This document shows positions 32,232 to 41,300 of a stretch of DNA of 64,000 nucleotides, piece by piece. A program made the translations under genes and the position numbers. The stretch covers positions 1-64,000 of the forward strand of contig NZ_JABCQF010000011.1 in assembly GCF_015244705.1 (NCBI RefSeq), written 5' to 3'. Position 1 is the stretch's first letter. Each line of letters opens with the position of its first letter. The notes beneath the pieces are model-generated. The model made no database searches. It had not been told where the DNA came from and saw only the letters and a program-made list of their open reading frames with translations. Source of the stretch: Gluconobacter potus. Its GTDB lineage: Bacteria; Pseudomonadota; Alphaproteobacteria; Acetobacterales; Acetobacteraceae.

Positions 32232-34652
32232 ATGTCGAGCGAAACCCCTACGGGATCAAGGCCATGGGCTATAAGTGGCTTGATATTCATTGTGAGCCTG
32301 ACGCTCATCATCGGTGGAATAGAACTTATTTCTCTCGGTGGAACATTCTATTACCTGATCGCTGGTCTTGCCTTGGCGGCAAGTGCCGCGCTGGCCTGGA
32401 CACGTCGCAGTCTTGCGCTCTGGGTCGTGGCAGTTACAATTTTCGGAACACTGGTCTGGTCACTGGCGGAAGTCCATCTGACGTTCTGGGAACTTGAACC
32501 GCGCCTTGTCGCATTCATCGTTCTTGGACTTCTTGTTCTTCTGCCCTGGTTCCGGGGCAGGCTGTTTCCCGTTTCCCGTGCTGCGACACTCACTGTTGGT
32601 GGTGTCACCGCGGCAACGTTCCTGACCCTGGTTGTCGCAGCATTGCAGCCAAACGGTATCTCCGGGGCCGCACAGCTGGCGTCCGGCTCCGACGGCGGAT
32701 CTGATACCTCCGTTCCGGATCAGGACTGGCAGTATTATGGCCGCACTCAGGGCCAGGATCGTTTTTCTCCGCTCAAGCAGATCAACGCCGGGAACGTGAA
32801 GAACCTGAAGCTTGCCTGGAGCATGCACACGGGTGACACCATGCGGGCTGGTGAAGATCAGGGGGGCACCGATGGTGGGCATGAGTTCAACTTCGAGAAT
32901 ACGCCCATCAAGGTCGACGACACGCTCTATGTCTGCACCGGTCACAGCTGGGTTGAAGCCATTGATGCGGCAACGGGCAAGATCAAATGGAAATACGATC
33001 CCAAGGCCAATACCGGCCCGGACGTCTATCTCGCCTGCCGTGGCGTCTCCTATTACAAGGCTCCTGAAGGGGCGAGCGCAGAGTGCCCGGAGCGTATCAT
33101 TGCCCCGGTTCTCGATGCCCGGATGATGGCTCTGAATGCTAAAACGGGTAAGCCCTGCGAGGATTTCGGGGAACACGGTTTCATCTCGCTGACGCAGTAT
33201 CTGGGTCATGTCCCCGACGGTTTCCACTTCGTCACGTCGCCGCCCATGATCATCAGTGATCGTGTCATCACCGGTGGCTGGATCTTCGACAATCAGGCCA
33301 CGTTCGAGCCGTCAGGCGCTGTCCGTGCGTTTGATCCCATTACCGGCAAGATCGTCTGGGCCTGGGATGTGGGCCACAATCCGCAGACCTGGACGCCAGG
33401 ACCCAATGATGAACTGACCCGCGACACGCCCAATGCCTGGGGTGTCTATACAGCCGACCCCAAGCTGGGCCTGGTCTATCTGCCGACCGGCAACGCGCCG
33501 CCGGACTACTTCGGTGGGCATCGTCGTCCGTTCGATGACAAGTTCAGCAGTTCGATCATCGCGCTGGATGCGAAGACCGGCGAACTGCGCTGGCATTTCC
33601 AGACCGTCCATCATGACGTGTGGGATATGGACGTCCCGGTGGGGCCATCGCTGATCGATCTGCCCGGACCTGATGGTTCAACAATCCCTGCTCTGGTCCA
33701 GACAACCAAGCGTGGCGAATTCTTCATGCTCAACCGCGAGACGGGCAAGCCCGTTGCCGAGGTTGCGGAAAAGAAGACCCCCCAGGGCGCTGTTCCCGGA
33801 GACTGGACCACACCGACGCAGCCTTATTCGGTCGGTCTTCCTTCTGTCTCGCCAAAAGATCTGACAGAGAAGCATCTGTGGGGCGCAACGCCGATCGATC
33901 AGATGATGTGCCGCATCCAGTTCCGCAAGGCGGCCTATCAGGGGCAGTTCACGCCCCCACAGTTGAAGGAAACCATCGTTTACCCGGCGTTTGACGGTGT
34001 CGTGGACTGGAATGGTGCGTCTGTCGATCCGGTGAACAAGCTGGTCATTTCCACGGCCAACTATATCCCCTTCATGCTGCGTATGGCGCCGCGTGACGCC
34101 GTCGAGAAGGCGGGTTTTGTGCCCCCGTGGGATGGCAGCGGAAACGAACCGCATGTGAAGGGCGGTGTGTATGGTCCTCAGTACGGTACGCCGTATGTTG
34201 GCTACGTCCACCCCTGGCTGAACCCGCTTATGGTTCCCTGTGACGCACCACCGTGGGGCACGCTGACCGCGATCGATCTCGTCAGCCGGAAAATCGTCTG
34301 GCAGCATCCGATCGGCACGACGCGCGATACCGGCCCGTTTGGCACGCATACCAATCTGCCCCTGCCAACCGGCATGTTTAACATTGGTGGCACGATGGTG
34401 ACCGGAGGCGGTCTCGTCTTCCTGGGCGCAACGGCGGACGACTATCTGCGCGCTGTTGATGAAAGCACAGGCAAAGTGGTCTGGAGAGCACGTCTTCCGG
34501 CGGGCGGTCAGGCCAATCCAATGTCCTACATGATCAACGGCAAGCAGTATATCGTGATTGCTGCCGGCGGACATGCGGGAATGGGAACGCGGACGGGCGA
34601 TTATATTCTCGCCTATGCCCTGGATGACGGGCAGACAGCTCAGGCCAACTGA
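32232..34652 (+). CDS. Membrane-bound PQQ-dependent dehydrogenase (glucose/quinate/inositol type)
   Basis: This 806-residue quinoprotein starts with five membrane helices in the first ~150 residues, through which electrons pass to ubiquinone. The remaining ~650 residues are a periplasmic eight-bladed propeller with the tryptophan-docking repeats (for example GKIKWKYDPKA, GKIVWAWDVGH, GKVVWRARLP). Residues Asp465/Asp467 (HHDVWDMD) and Lys493 (TTKRGEFF) match the catalytic base and the PQQ-contacting lysine of known membrane glucose dehydrogenases. The family includes glucose, quinate/shikimate and inositol dehydrogenases; the substrate is undecided. A strong ribosome-binding site (GGAGG) precedes the start. 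An OprB porin and sldBA follow. Confidence 0.9.
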   Translation: MSSETPTGSRPWAISGLIFIVSLTLIIGGIELISLGGTFYYLIAGLALAASAALAWTRRSLALWVVAVTIFGTLVWSLAEVHLTFWELEPRLVAFIVLGLLVLLPWFRGRLFPVSRAATLTVGGVTAATFLTLVVAALQPNGISGAAQLASGSDGGSDTSVPDQDWQYYGRTQGQDRFSPLKQINAGNVKNLKLAWSMHTGDTMRAGEDQGGTDGGHEFNFENTPIKVDDTLYVCTGHSWVEAIDAATGKIKWKYDPKANTGPDVYLACRGVSYYKAPEGASAECPERIIAPVLDARMMALNAKTGKPCEDFGEHGFISLTQYLGHVPDGFHFVTSPPMIISDRVITGGWIFDNQATFEPSGAVRAFDPITGKIVWAWDVGHNPQTWTPGPNDELTRDTPNAWGVYTADPKLGLVYLPTGNAPPDYFGGHRRPFDDKFSSSIIALDAKTGELRWHFQTVHHDVWDMDVPVGPSLIDLPGPDGSTIPALVQTTKRGEFFMLNRETGKPVAEVAEKKTPQGAVPGDWTTPTQPYSVGLPSVSPKDLTEKHLWGATPIDQMMCRIQFRKAAYQGQFTPPQLKETIVYPAFDGVVDWNGASVDPVNKLVISTANYIPFMLRMAPRDAVEKAGFVPPWDGSGNEPHVKGGVYGPQYGTPYVGYVHPWLNPLMVPCDAPPWGTLTAIDLVSRKIVWQHPIGTTRDTGPFGTHTNLPLPTGMFNIGGTMVTGGGLVFLGATADDYLRAVDESTGKVVWRARLPAGGQANPMSYMINGKQYIVIAAGGHAGMGTRTGDYILAYALDDGQTAQAN

Positions 34653-34661
34653 GACATCCCG

Positions 34662-34695
34662 GCGACAGGGTTTTCCGAGATGGAAACCCTGTCGC
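34662..34695 (+). terminator. Hairpin terminator after the quinoprotein gene
   Basis: GCGACAGGGTTT and AAACCCTGTCGC pair perfectly around a ten-base loop, nine bases past the stop codon. The tail (TCCATTTCATATT) is only moderately T-rich. It suggests that the porin gene has its own promoter in the 380 bases that follow, where I see no gene. Confidence 0.6.
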
Positions 34696-35079
34696 TCCAT
34701 TTCATATTGGGCGTGTATTCAGAACCACAGGTTCTGAAACTTTACAGCAGGCTAAACAGCGCCTTGCTCTGCTCCGGAATTGTCGTCCATCCGAATACGA
34801 AAATCAGTGCTTGCGGCCGCCAAAAACTGGCGTTTGATCCGTTTTCTACACGGACAAGTGAGGGGCAGCTTTCTGCCGGTTTCATGAATGGTCAGACGAT
34901 AAATAATTCCATTTAAAACAATAGATTAGGGTTCCATTGGGATTGAAGTCCATTCCTAATGGATTTCAGTCCGGTTTTTGTCATCGGGTGAGCTATTTTG
35001 TTTGGTCCGGTTTTTTGATTTCTAGGGTTTGCGACTTCTTTTCTGAAGAATGGGAGGCGCGCAGGGAGCCTTTAAATAT
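34696..35079. other. Intergenic region before the OprB porin gene
   Basis: No gene supported. A 78-codon plus-strand frame (34680-34916) overlaps the hairpin and has no ribosome-binding site. The segment 34890-35040 is AT-rich (TAATTCCATTTAAAACAATAG) and likely holds the porin promoter. Confidence 0.4.
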
Positions 35080-36639
35080 ATGTCAAACCACTCTAACGAT
35101 CCTGGTCGTAAAAAAGGGGTCCTTTATGTAAGTACCTTAATACTTCTATGGATTCCTTGCGGGCTGAAAGCACAGGATATTTCCAAGATTCCCGTCATTC
35201 AGACAGGGAACGTTCATGGTCGTGTAAATTCTCATGTGTCTTCTGCGAAAAATTCTCCTGTCAGAACAGTGAATCCACGACCGTTACTTGTGAAGACTGC
35301 ACCGGATGCCGACGGTAGCACACGTATGGCCACTACCTCCGATACGACGGAGAACAGCTTTTTCCCCGACAGTTTTCATGACTGGCTGACCCAGAGCACG
35401 ATGACGGGAGACTGGGCCGGGTGGCGGACGTGGCTGACGAAAAAGGGCATCAACATCGGGGGGCATTATTTTCAGGATAGTGCAGGGAACCCGATGGGGG
35501 GAGCTTCGAAAAATGTCCGTTACGCGCATGAGGTCGGGGTCAATGTGGACTTCGATCTCAAGAAACTGACGGGATTCTCGATCGGTTTGTTCCACCTTAC
35601 CGTAACGTCACGTGCCGGTCTCGGGCTTGGGGCAAAACTGCCGGCGCTGGATAGTCCGCAGGAAATCTACGGTTCTCCGACCGTACGTCTGTCCCTCCTG
35701 TCCTGGGAAATGCCCTGGAACCGGTATGTGACCACGGATGTCGGTGAAATGAACGCCGAAACGGATTTCGAATCATGGTCCATGTACTGGGGCATGAACA
35801 ACTATTGCCAATTCGAAAGTAATGCGATCTGCGGCATGCCCCAGTCAATCGCTTACAACTCCGGATACAGTTATTATCCAACCGCCCATCCGGGCGCATG
35901 GGTCAAATTCTATCCGGCGGGAAATGACCATTACTCCATTCAGTTCGGGGCCTATTCCGTCGACCCTACGATCGGCAATACGCATAACGGCTGGAAAATG
36001 AACCTGCATGGCGCGACGGGAACGTTTCTTCCGTTCCAGCTTGTCTGGCATCAGGGTGGAAAAGACGATTACAGCGGGCCGCTTCAGACCAACGTGAAAA
36101 TTGGTGGCTACTGGGACTCTTCCGAGGTCAAGAACGTCTATTCGCAACTTGGGACTTTCGGGATCCCGGAGCAGTACCTGGTTTCTGCGCCGGTTTCCAA
36201 GGTGCGCGGGCGTTTTGGCGGCTGGTTCCAGTTCGACCGGATGCTGGAGCGTGACGGGAATGATCCGAACCGTGGAACATCTTTTTTCGCGTCGTTTACG
36301 TGGGGCGATCCACGGACGTCTGTTGCGCCGTATTTCGTTGACTGGGGTCTGACACGCAAAGGGACATTCCCCACGCGACCGAACGACACGGTTAGCCTTG
36401 GCATGAAGATGCTCTGGGTCAGCCCGAAACTTACGAGCTGGGTTCGTGAACTGCAGGGCACGGGGGCTACAGGAATTTACAAGCCTTCCGGCGAGCACTC
36501 GATCGAACTCAATTATGGCTGGCGTCCGACGCCCTGGCTGCTGATCCGTCCAGGTGCCCAGTACATCTGGAGCACGGGAGGAACCAATAAATACAAAAAT
36601 CCATTAATACTGGACTTTGAAACCGGAATCACACTTTGA
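35080..36639 (+). CDS. OprB-type carbohydrate porin
   Basis: With the ATG at 35080 the protein has 519 residues, starting with a positively charged part and the hydrophobic signal segment GVLYVSTLILLWIPCGLKA. About 100 variable residues are followed by the OprB domain: DWLTQSTMTGDWAGWRTWLTKKGINIGGHYFQDSAGNPMGG and strands such as GFSIGLFHLTVTSRAGLGL, ending in a typical outer membrane protein C-terminus (LDFETGITL, not the usual aromatic end residue). OprB porins let sugars and polyols through the outer membrane. Its place between two periplasmic dehydrogenase units suggests it delivers their substrates. Confidence 0.88.
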   Translation: MSNHSNDPGRKKGVLYVSTLILLWIPCGLKAQDISKIPVIQTGNVHGRVNSHVSSAKNSPVRTVNPRPLLVKTAPDADGSTRMATTSDTTENSFFPDSFHDWLTQSTMTGDWAGWRTWLTKKGINIGGHYFQDSAGNPMGGASKNVRYAHEVGVNVDFDLKKLTGFSIGLFHLTVTSRAGLGLGAKLPALDSPQEIYGSPTVRLSLLSWEMPWNRYVTTDVGEMNAETDFESWSMYWGMNNYCQFESNAICGMPQSIAYNSGYSYYPTAHPGAWVKFYPAGNDHYSIQFGAYSVDPTIGNTHNGWKMNLHGATGTFLPFQLVWHQGGKDDYSGPLQTNVKIGGYWDSSEVKNVYSQLGTFGIPEQYLVSAPVSKVRGRFGGWFQFDRMLERDGNDPNRGTSFFASFTWGDPRTSVAPYFVDWGLTRKGTFPTRPNDTVSLGMKMLWVSPKLTSWVRELQGTGATGIYKPSGEHSIELNYGWRPTPWLLIRPGAQYIWSTGGTNKYKNPLILDFETGITL

Positions 36640-36765
36640 AGCAAAACTCAAAGTAACTATTATAAGAACACCAAGTTATATCACGCCTTAGTGAGGTATC
36701 TCGGGAGCTCTTATTTAATCCACTTGCATGTAATCACTAATTCCCATCCGGGAAAGGAAAGGTTC

Positions 36766-37170
36766 ATGGTTAATTCATCCTGGAATGTAATGTTCCGGCA
36801 CTTTCATAATGCGACTTTTGTGGAGTGGCTCGTTCTGCTTCTTGGTCTCGTTATCACCCTCGTCGGTGTGGCCTTTGTCATCGGCGGAGTAGATCTCGCC
36901 ATGTTGGGCGGCTCTTTTTACTATGCGCTCTGCGGGCTGCTTCTGGCTGCCGGAGGCATTCTCATGATCCTGGGGCGCACGATGGGTGCGTTCCTGTATC
37001 TCGGCGCATTGGCCTACACATGGGTGTGGTCCCTGTGGGAAGTGGGTTTCAGCCCGATCGATCTTCTTCCGCGCGCTTTTGGGCCGACCCTTCTGGGCGT
37101 TCTTGTCGCCCTGTCCATTCCGGTCCTGCGCCGTCAGGAAGTACGTTTTTCCAGCAAGGGAGCCGTCTGA
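36766..37170 (+). CDS. sldB: PQQ-dependent polyol dehydrogenase small membrane subunit SldB
   Basis: A 134-residue protein from the ATG at 36766 (GGGAAAGGAAAGG before it). About five membrane helices, with FVIGGVDLAMLGGSFYYALCGLLL, GAFLYLGALAYTWVWSLWEVGFSPIDLLPRAFGPT and a basic end. This matches SldB of Gluconobacter, which anchors the catalytic SldA subunit and passes electrons to ubiquinone; it resembles the N-terminal part of membrane glucose dehydrogenase. The stop overlaps the SldA start by one base (TGATG), so the two subunits are made together. Confidence 0.93.
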   Translation: MVNSSWNVMFRHFHNATFVEWLVLLLGLVITLVGVAFVIGGVDLAMLGGSFYYALCGLLLAAGGILMILGRTMGAFLYLGALAYTWVWSLWEVGFSPIDLLPRAFGPTLLGVLVALSIPVLRRQEVRFSSKGAV

Positions 37171-39389
37171 TGCGTCGGCCATATCTTTTCGCTACAGTGG
37201 CCTCTCTGGCGCTGACTGCGCTGCCATTTGCGGCCCATGCACAGTTCGCTCCTGCCGGAGCAGGCGGTCCGCCCTCCGCTTCAATTCCGGGGGCGGGCAA
37301 AGCCGACGAACCGGCACGGGATGCGCCGCCAGACCCGAGCTATTTTGCAGGCCCGTCCGCTTATGCGCCGCAGGCCCCGGGCGTGAATGCCGCCAATCTG
37401 CCGGATATGGATTCCATTGATGCGTCGGCACTGCCGGCCATGGTGCCGCAGCAGAGCGCCAGTCCGGCGCGTGAGGATTGGGCGACATACGGACATGATG
37501 ACAACCAGACGCGCTATTCGCCTCTGGACCAGATCACGCCAGAGAATGTCTCCCAGCTTGAAGTGGCGTTCACCTATCACACGGGCAGCTATCCGCGACC
37601 TGGGCAAGCCAACAAATGGGCAGCCGAGACGACACCGATCAAGGTTGGCGACGGTCTCTACATGTGTTCGGCACAGAACGACATCATAAAGCTCGACCCG
37701 ACAACGGGTAAGCAGATCTGGCGCCGCGATCTGAATGTGAAATATGAGTCCATTCCCTACACAGCGGCGTGTAAGGGCGTGACGTATTTCACATCATCGC
37801 AGGTGCCTGAAGGCGAGCCGTGTCACAACCGTATTATCGAAGGCACGCTGGACATGCGGCTGGTCGAAGTGGACGCGGCGACCGGTGAATTTTGCCCCAC
37901 TTTCGGTCATGGCGGGCAGGTCAACCTGATGCAGGGGCTGGGTGAGTCCGTGCCGGGCTTCGTGGCCATGACGGTTCCGCCAATGGTCGTGAATGGTGTG
38001 GTTGTCGTCAATCACGAGGTTCTGGATGGTCAGCGCCGGTGGGCGCCATCCGGGGTCGTGCGCGGCTATGATGTGGAGAGCGGAAAGTTCGTTTGGGCTT
38101 GGGACGTCAAGCGCCCCGATGACCATTCGCAGCCGACCGGCAACAACCATTACAGCCGTGGCACGCCCAATTCCTGGGCCGCTCTGACAGGCGATAACGC
38201 GCTGGGACTGGTCTATGTTCCGACCGGGAACTCGGCCGGCGACTATTTCAGTGGATATCGCAGCCCTGAGGAAAATGCCGTTTCCACGTCAATTGTCGCA
38301 CTGGACGTCAAGACCGGATCTCCGCGCTGGGTTTACCAGACGACCCGCAAGGACGTCTGGGACTACGACATGGGCTCGCAGGTCACGATGATGGACATGC
38401 CGACGCCTGACGGGCAGACGGTTCCAGCCATCATCGTACCGACCAAGCGTGGGCAGACCTTCGTTCTGGACCGCAGGACGGGCAAGTCCATCCTTCCCGT
38501 GGAGGAGCGGCCGGCTCCGGCAGGGAATGTTCCGGGCGATACGCGTGCACCCACGCAGCCCTGGTCCGTCGGGATGCCTGCCCTGCGCATGCCGGAGCTT
38601 CAGGAAAAGGATATGTGGGGCATGTCCCCGCTGGATCAGCTCTACTGCCGTATCAAGTTTCGCAGCGCGCATTATGTGGGTGAGTTCACGCCGCCCAGCC
38701 TGGACAAGCCGTGGATCATGTATCCGGGCAACAATGGCGGCAGCGACTGGGGCTCCATGGCCTATGATCCGGAAACGGGCATCCTGATCGCCAACTGGAA
38801 TGCGTCCCCGATGTATGCCCAGCTCATCACCCGTCGCAAGGCGGACAGCCTGAAGCTGATGCCGATTGATGCCGTGCATTACAAGCCCGGTGCCGGAGCC
38901 TCGGCGGAAGGCAATGGTCCGATGGAAGGGACGCCCTATGCGATCACGATTGCACCTTTCTGGGACCCGTTCACCCGCATGCTGTGCCACAAGCCGCCTT
39001 ACGGGATGATCACCGCCATCGACATGAAGCATGGGCAGAAGGTTCTATGGCAGCATCCGCTGGGAACTGCGCGTGCCAACGGTCCGTGGGGACTGCCGAC
39101 AGGACTGCCCTGGGAAATCGGAACACCTAACAATGGCGGTGCCGTCATTACCAAGGGTGGTCTGGTCTTCATCGGTGCGGCAACCGACAACCTGATCCGG
39201 GCCATCGACGAGCGGACAGGCAAGGTCCTGTGGTCGCATGTTCTTCCGGGCGGCGGTCAGGCCAATCCGATGACTTATGAAGCCAACGGACGGCAGTATG
39301 TTGCGATCATGGCTGGTGGTCACCACTTCATGATGACGCCGATCTCTGACCAGATGGTTGTTTTCGCCCTTCCCAAGGGAACGAACTGA
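37170..39389 (+). CDS. sldA: PQQ-dependent polyol (glycerol/sorbitol/arabitol) dehydrogenase large subunit SldA
   Basis: From the ATG at 37170 the product is 739 residues. A signal peptide (MRRPYLFATVASLALTALPF...AHA) is followed by a proline/alanine-rich stretch and the eight-bladed quinoprotein propeller. Asp398/Asp400 (DVWDYD) and Lys426 (PTKRGQTF) fit the active site. In Gluconobacter, SldA oxidises glycerol to dihydroxyacetone, sorbitol to sorbose and other polyols. The sequence follows known SldA closely over its whole length. Some Gluconobacter strains carry two sldBA copies, and this may be either; a second copy elsewhere cannot be judged. Confidence 0.95.
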   Translation: MRRPYLFATVASLALTALPFAAHAQFAPAGAGGPPSASIPGAGKADEPARDAPPDPSYFAGPSAYAPQAPGVNAANLPDMDSIDASALPAMVPQQSASPAREDWATYGHDDNQTRYSPLDQITPENVSQLEVAFTYHTGSYPRPGQANKWAAETTPIKVGDGLYMCSAQNDIIKLDPTTGKQIWRRDLNVKYESIPYTAACKGVTYFTSSQVPEGEPCHNRIIEGTLDMRLVEVDAATGEFCPTFGHGGQVNLMQGLGESVPGFVAMTVPPMVVNGVVVVNHEVLDGQRRWAPSGVVRGYDVESGKFVWAWDVKRPDDHSQPTGNNHYSRGTPNSWAALTGDNALGLVYVPTGNSAGDYFSGYRSPEENAVSTSIVALDVKTGSPRWVYQTTRKDVWDYDMGSQVTMMDMPTPDGQTVPAIIVPTKRGQTFVLDRRTGKSILPVEERPAPAGNVPGDTRAPTQPWSVGMPALRMPELQEKDMWGMSPLDQLYCRIKFRSAHYVGEFTPPSLDKPWIMYPGNNGGSDWGSMAYDPETGILIANWNASPMYAQLITRRKADSLKLMPIDAVHYKPGAGASAEGNGPMEGTPYAITIAPFWDPFTRMLCHKPPYGMITAIDMKHGQKVLWQHPLGTARANGPWGLPTGLPWEIGTPNNGGAVITKGGLVFIGAATDNLIRAIDERTGKVLWSHVLPGGGQANPMTYEANGRQYVAIMAGGHHFMMTPISDQMVVFALPKGTN

Positions 39390-39590
39390 AAAAAACGGGG
39401 GCCGCATGAAGTGCGGTCTCCGGGAAACGTCGAGGCGCGAACCCTGCCTGGTGGGGGACATGAAAATGGCCGTTTTGCCTGCGAGCAAAGCGGCCAAATG
39501 TTTTCCTGATCCGTCGGAGAAAGCATTTCGGCTAAACAGGGCTATCAGGCTGCGTTTCGATCATTTCGGCCATTCAAGAGAAAAGGTTCT

Positions 39591-40349
39591 ATGTCGAAAA
39601 CTCCAAAACTGATTCAATCCATCGAACGCGCCGTAGCTCTGCTTGAAATCATTGCGCATCAGGGTGGTGCCGCGCGACTACGGGATCTGGCCATCATCTC
39701 CGGTCTGGGCAAGACGACGGCCCACAACATTCTTCAGACGCTGGAGCAGCTTGGTTATGTTCACCGCCGTCTGGGGGACATGAATTATTATCTTGGAGGA
39801 CGTATCCTCAATCTTTCCCGCATCGTGGGGAATGACTACGTTTTTCGCGACAAGATGCGGCCTGTTCTGGAGCAGATCGCCCGGGAGAGTGGCGCCACGG
39901 TCTATTTTGCGGTTCCCAGCGGAGACAAGGCTGCTTACGTCGATATCGTGGATCTGAAGGACCCGCTCTTCGCCGCGTCCCGTCTGCATGACCGGGAAAA
40001 GCTCGAAGGCTCCTCGGTCGGGTTGGTGTTTCTGGCGTTTGTGCCGGGGCTGGGGAAACGTGTGCTTGCCACGCGCGCAAATGCCCTGAGCAAAAACATT
40101 CTTCTGGAAATCGAGAATGTCCGGGTCAAGGGATATGCCCTGGATCTTGAATCCTATCGGCCTGGTATCAATGCCGTTGCCATTCCCTGGCGGGAAAGCA
40201 GTGGTGAAGTCCGTTCAAGCATTGCCCTGTCAGGACCGGCGGCGGAACTACCCCGGCAACGCCTGATCCAGCTTGCCTGGATGATGATGAAGCATGTCGC
40301 AAGTGCCAACCTGGAAGGTTCCAGAAGCGTGTTTGGAAAAACGATCTGA
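39591..40349 (+). CDS. IclR-family regulator
   Basis: A 252-residue IclR-type regulator: helix-turn-helix in residues about 8-65 (IQSIERAVALLEIIAHQGGAARLRDLAIISGLGKTTAHNILQTLEQLGYVHRR), then the effector-binding domain (DKMRPVLEQIARESGATVYFAVPSGDKAAYVDIVD ... RPGINAVAIPWRESSGEVRSSIALSGPAAEL). Such regulators control polyol, aromatic or amide degradation genes. It lies 200 bases after sldA on the same strand and faces the leftward LysR gene; it may control sldBA, the locus to its right, or both. Ribosome-binding site AAAAGG at good distance. Confidence 0.92.
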   Translation: MSKTPKLIQSIERAVALLEIIAHQGGAARLRDLAIISGLGKTTAHNILQTLEQLGYVHRRLGDMNYYLGGRILNLSRIVGNDYVFRDKMRPVLEQIARESGATVYFAVPSGDKAAYVDIVDLKDPLFAASRLHDREKLEGSSVGLVFLAFVPGLGKRVLATRANALSKNILLEIENVRVKGYALDLESYRPGINAVAIPWRESSGEVRSSIALSGPAAELPRQRLIQLAWMMMKHVASANLEGSRSVFGKTI

Positions 40350-40384
40350 CAGGGCTCCGGGATCGCCTTCGCACGTAATGACCT

Positions 40385-41266
40385 TCACATGCTGGCAGAC
40401 CCGAGTGGAGACTGGAGGATATCGAGGAGGCGGTTAATCAGGCGTCTTCTGGGAGTATTCCTTTGGGAAAGAAATCCCAGTTTCCTGCACGGTGCCGGAG
40501 CAGGGAGTGAGACTTTTTTCAGATGGAAGCCGTCCGGCCAGGGGAGGGCCCAGTCCGGAATCAGTGAGACGCCGGTTCCTTGATTGACGAGGGTCGTGAT
40601 GGCATCGAGTGCGTCCAGTTCCAGCCGTTCATGAGGCCAGATTCCGGTACGTTTCAGATAGTCATCCGCCAGGCGTCCACCCCACTGGTTGCGGTCATAA
40701 CGGATGAAGGGATAGTTCCGCAGGATTTCGTGCGGGTCGGTCTCCGTTACATCGCCGGGAACAAGAACGATGAGCGGCTCTGAGCGCAGCGTCTCCCAGA
40801 CATAGGTTTCCGGAATGTTGAATGGCGGCTCGACGATGAAGGCCGCATCCAGTGCCCCATCCAGAACGGCATTGTAAAGCGCGGAAGACGACCCCGGCAT
40901 GATGTGCAATTCGATTTCAGGAAAACATTCGAAAAAGCGCTTCAGGTAAGGAGGCAGAAGGCCGTTTGCGGCACTGGAAATGGCCCCCAGCCTGAGTTTT
41001 CCGACCGGAGTGTCGCTTGTCGCAATCACGCAGAGTTCACGGACGGAAGTGACGATCCGACGGCTTTGCTCAAGAATAGCCAGGCCATGTTCGGTCGGAC
41101 GCACATGGCGTCCGTTCCGCTGGACAAGGGAGCAGCCGATCTCCTCTTCCAGTGTCCGAAGCCGCTGCGCCACGGTTGCGGGGGTCAGGTGCTGCTGGCG
41201 TGCGGCTCCTGCGATGGAGCCCTGCTCGATAACAATGAGCAGACTTTCAAGGAAGCGTGTGTCCAT
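40385..41266 (-). CDS. LysR-family regulator (first of a tandem pair)
   Basis: A 293-residue LysR regulator beginning MDTRFLESLLIVIEQGSIAGAARQQHLTPATVAQRLRTLEEEIGCSLV (winged helix-turn-helix), with the effector-binding domain from about 90 on (LRLGAISSAANGLLPPYLKRFFECFPEIELHIMPGSSSALYNAVLDG). It is very similar, from the first residue to the last, to the next LysR gene upstream, so the two arose by tandem duplication. Same strand as the M20 amidohydrolase gene, so it may regulate that gene and the divergent TonB-receptor operon. Confidence 0.93.
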   Translation of the reverse strand: MDTRFLESLLIVIEQGSIAGAARQQHLTPATVAQRLRTLEEEIGCSLVQRNGRHVRPTEHGLAILEQSRRIVTSVRELCVIATSDTPVGKLRLGAISSAANGLLPPYLKRFFECFPEIELHIMPGSSSALYNAVLDGALDAAFIVEPPFNIPETYVWETLRSEPLIVLVPGDVTETDPHEILRNYPFIRYDRNQWGGRLADDYLKRTGIWPHERLELDALDAITTLVNQGTGVSLIPDWALPWPDGFHLKKVSLPAPAPCRKLGFLSQRNTPRRRLINRLLDILQSPLGSASM

Positions 41267-41300
41267 GAACGGTTATCCGGAATGGGGAAAGTGAGAGCCT

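Noticed and set aside
34680-34916. 78-codon plus-strand frame after the quinoprotein dehydrogenase
   Set aside because: Starts inside the terminator hairpin, no ribosome-binding site, no similarity to any family.
39390-39435. GC-rich hairpin after sldA (GGGGCCGCA / TGCGGTCTCC)
   Set aside because: Imperfect stem and no T tail; too weak to call a terminator.
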